Shown here one piece after another: positions 53,237 through 59,485 of a stretch of 59,485 nt of DNA (positions within the stretch are counted from its first letter, which is position 1; the number at the start of each line of letters is the position of its first letter). The position numbers were made by a program, and so were the translations under genes. Below the pieces are notes generated by a model. That model searched no databases and was not told where the DNA came from. It saw only the letters and a program-made list of their open reading frames with translations. The DNA lies in the NCBI GenBank assembly GCA_029251525.1, contig JAQXDE010000053.1, forward strand, positions 1-59,485, read 5' to 3'. This DNA is from Saprospiraceae bacterium (GTDB taxonomy: Bacteria > Bacteroidota > Bacteroidia > Chitinophagales > Saprospiraceae).

Positions 53237-55750
53237 TTAGAATGGACAACTTGCGCATTCATCAACTTTTGTATCAAGATTCTCTTTCGATAATGAATCA
53301 CCAATTGAACAGCTTAGACATCCAATTACTCTAAACTCAGTTCGTCGATTCATTTGATGTTCTCTTTCAGAGCATGGAATTCGATTAGCACAGTTGTTTA
53401 CATTTTTCTTTTCACCATATCCTCTTGCAACTAATCTCTCTTCAGCTATTCCACAATCCATTAGTGCACGAACAACAGATTCTGCTCTTCTCTGAGAAAG
53501 GCTTCTGTTGTACCTAAATGAACCTCTAGAATCTGTATGTGATGCAACCTCAATAATTAAATCAGAATTTTCAGTCATCATTTTACATAATTTATTAATC
53601 TCAGGTTGAGCCTCATCCCTTAAATAGGATTGATCAAAATCATAGTAAATGTGAAGCAAGTAGGCATAATAGCCCTCCTCTCCTGGTTCAGTTGGAGATT
53701 GTTCCCATGCTGAGCTTGATCCTCCATCTTTTAATTGGCCATCTTCATATGTAATGTTACCGATTGTACCAGAAAATGGTTCTTCTGAATTTGAGTCAAT
53801 GTATAAATCTTGTTCAACATCGTAAATTGGAAGATCTTGATTAATATTATCAGATGGATTCCCTTCATAACTTGGATCATATCCTTCAGAGTCAGGGTTA
53901 TTTAAATCCAATTCTACAACTGAGGCAGAAATCGGACTCAAATTAACTACAGCCTGCAATGTTGTTGGCTCAGTCAATCCACGAGTACATTGGTTTTCCA
54001 CAGGACTACCAAAATAACCCTCCTTTTTAGCTGTAATTGTGTAGCAACACTCGTCAAATAGCTCAAATGAAAGAGTTCCTGTAGAATCAGTAAAAACAGT
54101 TTCTAGCTCAGTTCCCTCACAGTCATTTGTTAAGGAAACCATTGCTCCTTCAATAGGAATACCAGAAGTTGGATCAACAACAAATACATCTAAATTAAAG
54201 AGTACTTTCTTTTTTAAAGGAATTTCAACAAAAACTTTTTGCCCCATGTCTACACTCTTAGTACATCCCTCTTTCATATTGCCTAAATATTCTTCCATAC
54301 TAGCTGAGAAATTACAGCACTGATCCATTTTCATATCCATCATGATTTTCCCCTCTGGATTCGTAAACATCTCTATTTCTGAGCAATCACTCATAACTGT
54401 TGCTCCTGGAATCGGTTCTCCAGTAACTTCATCTATTACGAGGATTTCCATTGTGGCGGCAGATTTTCTAAAAGCGTAAATATCATCACGCCCTACTCCA
54501 CCTTCTCGATCAGAAGTAAAATATCCTTCCTTTCCCTCTTCGCCAAAAATAATTCCAAAATCATCGGAAATAGTATTCAATGGATATCCCATATTAATGA
54601 CGTCACCAAACTGATCATCTCCTAGATCATCCATATAATAAATATCTAATCCACCTAAACCAACATGTCCATTCGATCCAAAATATAACTTTTCACTGTG
54701 ACTATCAAAGTAAGGAAATATTTCATTTCCCTCTGTATTAATCCTCGCTCCAAGGTTTATAGGTGGACCCCAGCTATTTCCATCCATTGATGTCATATAC
54801 AAATCCATTCCGCCAAAACCACCTGGCATGTCAGATGAAAAATACATTTTACTTCCATCAGCTGTCAAAGTTGGGTGAGCAACTGAGTATTCATCAGAAT
54901 TAAAAGGTAACCCTTTTATATCTTCCCAATCTTCACCAGAAATTCTCGCTGAAAATACTTTCAAACGAATAATTCCATCATCATCTTTTCCCACCTTTCC
55001 ATTCATAATATTATTTCTGGTAAAATAGATTATTGATTGGTCTTTGTTAAATGTTACCGCTGCATCGTGAAATTTAGAATTTAATTTTTTAGAATACTTT
55101 ACAGGTTTATTGTAAATATATTCCGCAGATTCTTTTCCCTCCTTCTGTCTTTTCACTTGGAATAATTCATTAAAAGGATTTCCTGTCCATTCTGTGGTAC
55201 GAACTACTGCAATTCCTTTATCTCTTTCCGATGCGAATACTAAACCATCATTATAATATGATGGGCTAAAATCATCTAAATTGGAATTGAAGTCAACATG
55301 CACTATTTCATATATACCTGCATTTTTAGTTCGTAATTCATCTTCATAATCACATGCTTGAACTAAATACTGTCCACGTTGATCTTGAGGAACTGCATCA
55401 ACATATGCTTGGTAATATTCTTTTGCCAAGTCGCATTTTCCATTTCGCTGGAGCATCTGTCCGTAATATAATTTATGAATTGGTTCAGCATCAGCTAACT
55501 GCACAACCTGCCCATACCAATATTCGCCATTTTCTGAATCATTGACTTTTCGGTAAGCCTCTGCAATATTAATTTTAGCTTCAGGATTATCATCCTTATC
55601 AAGAATCTGATTGTACAATTCAATTGCCCCCATATAATTGAGTTCTTCCATATACTTTCGTGCTCTTTTTTCTTTGGAAAGTTGAGCAAATGAACTACTT
55701 GAGGCTATTAAAAAAAGTAGTAAAGCTAAAATCACCTTCTTTTTTATCAT
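53237..55750 (-). CDS. PorE-like T9SS-associated protein: TPR, propeller, two CRD, OmpA domain
   Basis: The 837-residue protein has a signal peptide (1-22, ending SSSFAQ), TPR-like helices (about 25-135), a PD40/WD40-type beta-propeller (about 150-430; LPFNSDEYSVAHPTLTADGSKMYFSS is a blade), two carboxypeptidase-regulatory-like domains (about 433-515 and 518-605; VIDEVTGEPIPGATV and VVDPTSGIPIEGAMV), an acidic linker and an OmpA-type peptidoglycan-binding domain (about 695-810; VASHTDSRG and NRRTEFRV). This order is that of PorE (PG1058) of Porphyromonas gingivalis, which connects the T9SS to the wall. Unlike a lipoprotein, it has no lipobox. It is last in a three-gene minus-strand operon. 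Confidence 0.87.
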   Translation of the reverse strand: MIKKKVILALLLFLIASSSSFAQLSKEKRARKYMEELNYMGAIELYNQILDKDDNPEAKINIAEAYRKVNDSENGEYWYGQVVQLADAEPIHKLYYGQMLQRNGKCDLAKEYYQAYVDAVPQDQRGQYLVQACDYEDELRTKNAGIYEIVHVDFNSNLDDFSPSYYNDGLVFASERDKGIAVVRTTEWTGNPFNELFQVKRQKEGKESAEYIYNKPVKYSKKLNSKFHDAAVTFNKDQSIIYFTRNNIMNGKVGKDDDGIIRLKVFSARISGEDWEDIKGLPFNSDEYSVAHPTLTADGSKMYFSSDMPGGFGGMDLYMTSMDGNSWGPPINLGARINTEGNEIFPYFDSHSEKLYFGSNGHVGLGGLDIYYMDDLGDDQFGDVINMGYPLNTISDDFGIIFGEEGKEGYFTSDREGGVGRDDIYAFRKSAATMEILVIDEVTGEPIPGATVMSDCSEIEMFTNPEGKIMMDMKMDQCCNFSASMEEYLGNMKEGCTKSVDMGQKVFVEIPLKKKVLFNLDVFVVDPTSGIPIEGAMVSLTNDCEGTELETVFTDSTGTLSFELFDECCYTITAKKEGYFGSPVENQCTRGLTEPTTLQAVVNLSPISASVVELDLNNPDSEGYDPSYEGNPSDNINQDLPIYDVEQDLYIDSNSEEPFSGTIGNITYEDGQLKDGGSSSAWEQSPTEPGEEGYYAYLLHIYYDFDQSYLRDEAQPEINKLCKMMTENSDLIIEVASHTDSRGSFRYNRSLSQRRAESVVRALMDCGIAEERLVARGYGEKKNVNNCANRIPCSEREHQMNRRTEFRVIGCLSCSIGDSLSKENLDTKVDECASCPF

Positions 55751-55949
55751 TTTTCTAGTGTTTTAATCATCCCTTATAATTGGGGAGAATTATTTTTTTT
55801 GGAAAATTGTGTCTTAGGTGAATCTTGATCACCCAAATTTTACAAATTAAAGTCTAGTAGTTTTCTCATTTTGTAGTTTACGTATCTTGAGTTAAAAGGT
55901 TTTTATAAAATGAAACTACAACACTATTGAAAATCCCTAAACTAGCCGA

Positions 55950-56960
55950 TTAAAAGTAACGTGGAGTTACAATTTGTTTTGTTTTATAATTGAACTCATA
56001 CCCTAGCATAATCTCGAATGATCCATTTGCTGGACCTTGCAACTTTGTCAATGAATAATCAAACGCAGCTCCGATTCTTAAACCATTTTGTAAATAATAG
56101 GCAGCCCAAAGGTCAATAGAATCAAATGAACTAGTATCATTGAAAGCCTCTATTGCCGTTCTAAAGGAAGCTCCGATCCACAGAGTTTCATAAAATAAAA
56201 ATGATAAATCGACATCAATTTCTGTAGGTGCACCTATTTCTTCGAAGGCTTCATCCTTACTGAACCTACTCAATAACCCAACATTTTTAATTAGTAGGGA
56301 TGGTTTAAAAATAATCATATCTCCTTTAATTGGAATCGCTCCTCCAATAGAGCCATAATAGTGTCTGTATTGTCTCGCCCAAATATCTGTAGTTGCTTCT
56401 TCCCTCAAATCATACTCAATTAGGTGAGGACTTGAAAAACCAACGTAAAAATTTCGTGTATAATAATAAATTCCAGCACCAAAATTTGGCAACCAATAAC
56501 TTGGTTGTTGTTCAAAAAATGCTTCATCTATGGTGGAATTCTGATTAGCCAATGTTATTTTTGAGAAATCTGCTCTCCAATTAGTAAATCCTCCTTGCAA
56601 TCCAATAGCTAATTTTCCATCTCCATCATTACCCATAGGAATTCTATAAGCATAGCTAAAATTAGCTCCCATCTGTTGTGATGGTCCAATGACATCATTA
56701 TAAGCACTAAATCCGATACCAACTCTTTTATTTTTAAGAGGAGTATGTATTGTAAAAGTTTGTGTGACAGGTGCGCCATCAATACCCGACCATTGGTTTC
56801 TATAGAGTAATCCTATTGCTAGGTGATCCTTAGCGCCTGCATATGCTGGATTGTAATGCAAACTATTAAACATATACTTCGTAAACATCGGATCTTGCTG
56901 CAAAAAAGCAGAATGCCCAAAAAAGCAAACAAAGCACAAAAGAGTAAATATTTTTCTCAT
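55950..56960 (-). CDS. PorP/SprF-family T9SS outer-membrane protein
   Basis: The 336-residue protein has a signal peptide (1-21) and then the family start QQDPMFTKYMFNSLHYNPAYAGA, with NPAYAG, the motif NQWSGIDGAPVTQTF, and a beta-barrel-like sequence with aromatic-ended strands, such as GIGFSAYNDVIGPSQQMGANFSY and GASFRTAIEA. PorP/SprF proteins attach to the T9SS and each serves the export of one or a few type B (gliding-type) substrates. The adhesin gene upstream carries such a domain, which fits the sprB-sprF arrangement of Flavobacterium. The PorE-like gene follows 199 bases downstream. Confidence 0.93.
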   Translation of the reverse strand: MRKIFTLLCFVCFFGHSAFLQQDPMFTKYMFNSLHYNPAYAGAKDHLAIGLLYRNQWSGIDGAPVTQTFTIHTPLKNKRVGIGFSAYNDVIGPSQQMGANFSYAYRIPMGNDGDGKLAIGLQGGFTNWRADFSKITLANQNSTIDEAFFEQQPSYWLPNFGAGIYYYTRNFYVGFSSPHLIEYDLREEATTDIWARQYRHYYGSIGGAIPIKGDMIIFKPSLLIKNVGLLSRFSKDEAFEEIGAPTEIDVDLSFLFYETLWIGASFRTAIEAFNDTSSFDSIDLWAAYYLQNGLRIGAAFDYSLTKLQGPANGSFEIMLGYEFNYKTKQIVTPRYF

Positions 56961-57187
56961 TCTAAATAAGCATTTATTGTGTGATTACCATTTTTTCTTG
57001 GTTTATTTAAGTCACACGATTTAAAGACAAAAACTATGCTAGTTTAAAGTTATTTTTTTAACAGAAAAACAACATTTATACAACTTAATGATTATCAATT
57101 AATTAGCATCTCTTTTTTAACAAAAAAAAAGATCAAACATACATTATAAAAGTATCACCTACATTCTTTTTGTCTTGTCACAAAAAC

Positions 57188-59242
57188 TCAATTCTGAATA
57201 TATACATAGCCAGTGTACATTTTTCCTAAACCATCATTAAACAAATAGAAATAGGTGCCACTAATCAATCTAGCTCCATTAAAAGTTCCTTCCCAGTCAT
57301 TTTTGTAATAATCAGATTGAAATACCTCATTTCCCCAACGATTAAAAATACTTAGAGAATTATTAGGATAATTCTCCGCCCCTTGAATTTCAAAAAATTG
57401 ATTTACTTCATCTCCATTTGGTGAAAACCCATTTGAAAAAATAAGATTGACTCCTTCGATTGGTTCACACTCAAGTGAGATTGTTACTAAAGCTGTATCA
57501 CACCCAACATTATTGCAAATAACATACACAAAACTATCAATTACACCGCATTCAATTCCATCAGGGGTATAATTAATATTACATTCACTTGCAAAAGATA
57601 CTGTCCCAAATTTGGTATCCATACCTCCTGCTACTTTCGGCAAAATAAAATAATCTGTCAAAGATTGATTATTTGGAATCACGTCGTTAAAACAAACATC
57701 TAAAGTTAAATTTCCAGTATATAAAACAAATTCATTATCATCTGCTGCATGTAAAAACATTGGGGCCGTTTCAGTGATATTTATAACCAAGATCGTAGTA
57801 TCACATATTCCAAAATTATCACAAACAATAATGCAAGCGCTTTCTTGACCAATCTGACTTGCAATTACCTCTGTACAATAAGTCAATGTATCAAGTGAGA
57901 AATTAACTATCCCTCCTATGTTTTCACAAATATTATTGATCAAAATTAGATCTCCTCCAAGTTGAGTAGAATCCATACAAGCTATTAGAGTATCACCCAA
58001 AACCAAATTTTGAATTATGGTATCAATTGACGGATTAGAAACACAAGCCACGATATAAGTTGTATCTACAAATCCTAAATCATCTACAATAAATATACAA
58101 GCAGTATCTTTTCCTATATCTACCGCAGTGTAATCAACACAATACGTCAAAGGATTAATTGAAAAAATTACATATTCTCCAGACTGAGTAGGACAAGCAT
58201 TATAAATACCATTAACGGTTCCAGGTAAGTTTGACGTATCAATACAAATTTGTTCTGATGTATTAGAAAAAATAGTTTCAAAAATCCATTCTTGACCTAT
58301 TTCTAATGGAGCTGATTCAATAATAACGTTTATAAACGTAGTATCACAAAATCCATATTCATCGCAAAAAACATAACAAGCGGTATCTTGACCTACACTT
58401 AACGCAGTTATTTCTAAACAAGAATTTCCGCCTATTAAATTAAATTCAGCAGGGGATGGACCTGTACTAGGGCAAAGAATTTGCGTTGATACAGGCTGAC
58501 CTATTAACTCACTATGATCAAAACAAAAAATATGAATAGAATCTTCAACAAGTGTAAAATCTTCAATATTTGTTTGTATACAACGGACATCTACAAAAAA
58601 TGAATCAACACATAGCCCACCACCATTATCTATTACTTGAATCCAGTGAGTACCTACTGATAAATTTATTGAAGTACCTTCAAAGGAATTTGTGGAAACT
58701 AATGGAATGATATATGGCAAATTAATAGAAACTGAGGTTACATCCATTGGAAAATATTCAAAACTAGAATCTCCTCCATTAATTGTTTTATTGCTTACAT
58801 CTTCTGTCCAATTTCCAGTTGGATCCCAAAGGTTCATAGAGTCAACCAAATCAGAAATATTTGCAAATATCCCCGTAAACTCTATCCCTTCTACCTCCCA
58901 TGAATCTAACATGTATGGTCCAATATTTCCTTGCCCATACAATTGCCCATAGTCGTAGCTAGACGTTACTGATTCCATACATCCTATATAGCCATTCAAA
59001 TACATATTTCCGCCTTCGGAAAAAATGTAATTACCTATCTCAATAAATGAAATATCAATACAAACATCTCCATTTAAGAGACAATCAGAGGTTTGAACAT
59101 AAAATGTGTCTTGAGATACTAAATCATTAAGTATTGTTGGAATCACCAACGGAGATATTTTAGATCCTTTTTCCCCGTTAATTGAAAAAAGAGAAAACGA
59201 AGACAAAAAAATTAATATGGTTTTTAGAAAAATTCTTTTCAT
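57188..59242 (-). CDS. Gliding-type (type B sorting domain) adhesin with Cys-patterned repeats
   Basis: The 684-residue exported protein has a signal peptide (about 1-20). After a domain of about 200 residues (starting with the Cys-rich VQTSDCLLNGDVCIDIS), three repeats of about 90 residues occur at about 225-310, 320-400 and 410-495. Each contains a C(L/V/T)E(I/Y/V) start, G(Q/K)(D/E)(T/S)AC and (F/L)GFCDTT or FGICDTT. A cadherin-like stretch (about 505-590) and a C-terminal gliding-type sorting domain (about 600-684; SNGFSPNGDEVNQFF and FNRWGNEVFQS) follow. It is likely a surface adhesin or matrix protein that depends on the PorP/SprF protein 227 bases downstream. Function beyond that is not shown. 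Only about 240 AT-rich bases lie upstream before the window end, without a clear promoter. Confidence 0.85.
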   Translation of the reverse strand: MKRIFLKTILIFLSSFSLFSINGEKGSKISPLVIPTILNDLVSQDTFYVQTSDCLLNGDVCIDISFIEIGNYIFSEGGNMYLNGYIGCMESVTSSYDYGQLYGQGNIGPYMLDSWEVEGIEFTGIFANISDLVDSMNLWDPTGNWTEDVSNKTINGGDSSFEYFPMDVTSVSINLPYIIPLVSTNSFEGTSINLSVGTHWIQVIDNGGGLCVDSFFVDVRCIQTNIEDFTLVEDSIHIFCFDHSELIGQPVSTQILCPSTGPSPAEFNLIGGNSCLEITALSVGQDTACYVFCDEYGFCDTTFINVIIESAPLEIGQEWIFETIFSNTSEQICIDTSNLPGTVNGIYNACPTQSGEYVIFSINPLTYCVDYTAVDIGKDTACIFIVDDLGFVDTTYIVACVSNPSIDTIIQNLVLGDTLIACMDSTQLGGDLILINNICENIGGIVNFSLDTLTYCTEVIASQIGQESACIIVCDNFGICDTTILVINITETAPMFLHAADDNEFVLYTGNLTLDVCFNDVIPNNQSLTDYFILPKVAGGMDTKFGTVSFASECNINYTPDGIECGVIDSFVYVICNNVGCDTALVTISLECEPIEGVNLIFSNGFSPNGDEVNQFFEIQGAENYPNNSLSIFNRWGNEVFQSDYYKNDWEGTFNGARLISGTYFYLFNDGLGKMYTGYVYIQN

Positions 59243-59485
59243 ATTCCTGTATTTGGAAAGATTTCCTTTTATTAATCCACCCTTAATCTAACGAACTTGT
59301 TTGTTGGATGGAAAAATTTTGGCCTTTAGTAATATTTTTTTACTGTTTATTAGGAGAGTAACTGGTTATAAAGCCTTGAAAAAATTTATCAATTATTTGA
59401 ACATAAAACTAAAAAAAATTAATTTTCCAACTATTGGATTATCATATTATCTTAAATTTATATTAAATATTATTGAATATTATTA

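Overview
This is an AT-rich chromosomal segment from a Bacteroidota bacterium, most likely of the Saprospiria/Lewinella type or a close relative (inference from gene families, not from a marker gene). Supporting signs are type IX secretion system (T9SS) C-terminal sorting domains of both kinds, a SusC/SusD pair, a PorP/SprF protein, a PorE-like OmpA protein, an LptD/LpxB outer-membrane set, a DoxX/thioredoxin-like protein of the BT_3928 type, and promoters with the Bacteroidota -7 box TAnnTTTG. No rRNA, tRNA, CRISPR array, prophage or insertion sequence was seen.

Layout. 1-5.4 kb: a truncated secreted purple-acid-phosphatase-like enzyme, a TPR protein and an S9 peptidase, all on the minus strand. 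5.4-6.3 kb: a gene-free stretch that ends in a strong terminator and may carry a small RNA. 6.3-24.9 kb: mostly housekeeping and envelope genes: lpxB, a glycosyltransferase, topA, miaA, a DoxX-type redox protein, an EamA transporter, an LptD-like protein, an amidase, an MCE protein and murB, with small membrane or secreted proteins between them. 25-31.1 kb: accessory cell-surface genes: a lipoprotein, small membrane proteins, a decayed and an intact 2TM-domain gene, a gliding-type adhesin and a CotH/lamin-tail protein. 31.5-33.7 kb: tex.

33.7-51.5 kb is a starch/maltodextrin utilisation locus: an SLC45-type sugar transporter, a divergent NUDIX-fold regulator whose catalytic residues are lost, a SusA-like GH13 enzyme, a T9SS-exported protein with five SusE/F-like modules, a SusE-like lipoprotein, a SusD, a SusC and a 1219-residue T9SS-exported amylase. 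The SusD is about 190 residues too long because it carries two SusE/F-type modules inside the fold; I regard this as the most unusual protein of the window. A matching 21-bp palindrome overlaps the predicted promoters of the transporter and of the big amylase, which suggests one regulator for both ends of the locus.

51.9-53.1 kb: a MarR regulator and a YceI protein, each preceded by the same pair of tandem palindromes (a likely autoregulated operator). 53.2-59.2 kb: a minus-strand operon of a gliding-type (type B sorting domain) adhesin with cysteine-patterned repeats, its PorP/SprF partner and a PorE-like TPR/propeller/OmpA protein. Several clear hairpin terminators separate these units. Functions are assigned from recognisable motifs and family knowledge; no database search was run.
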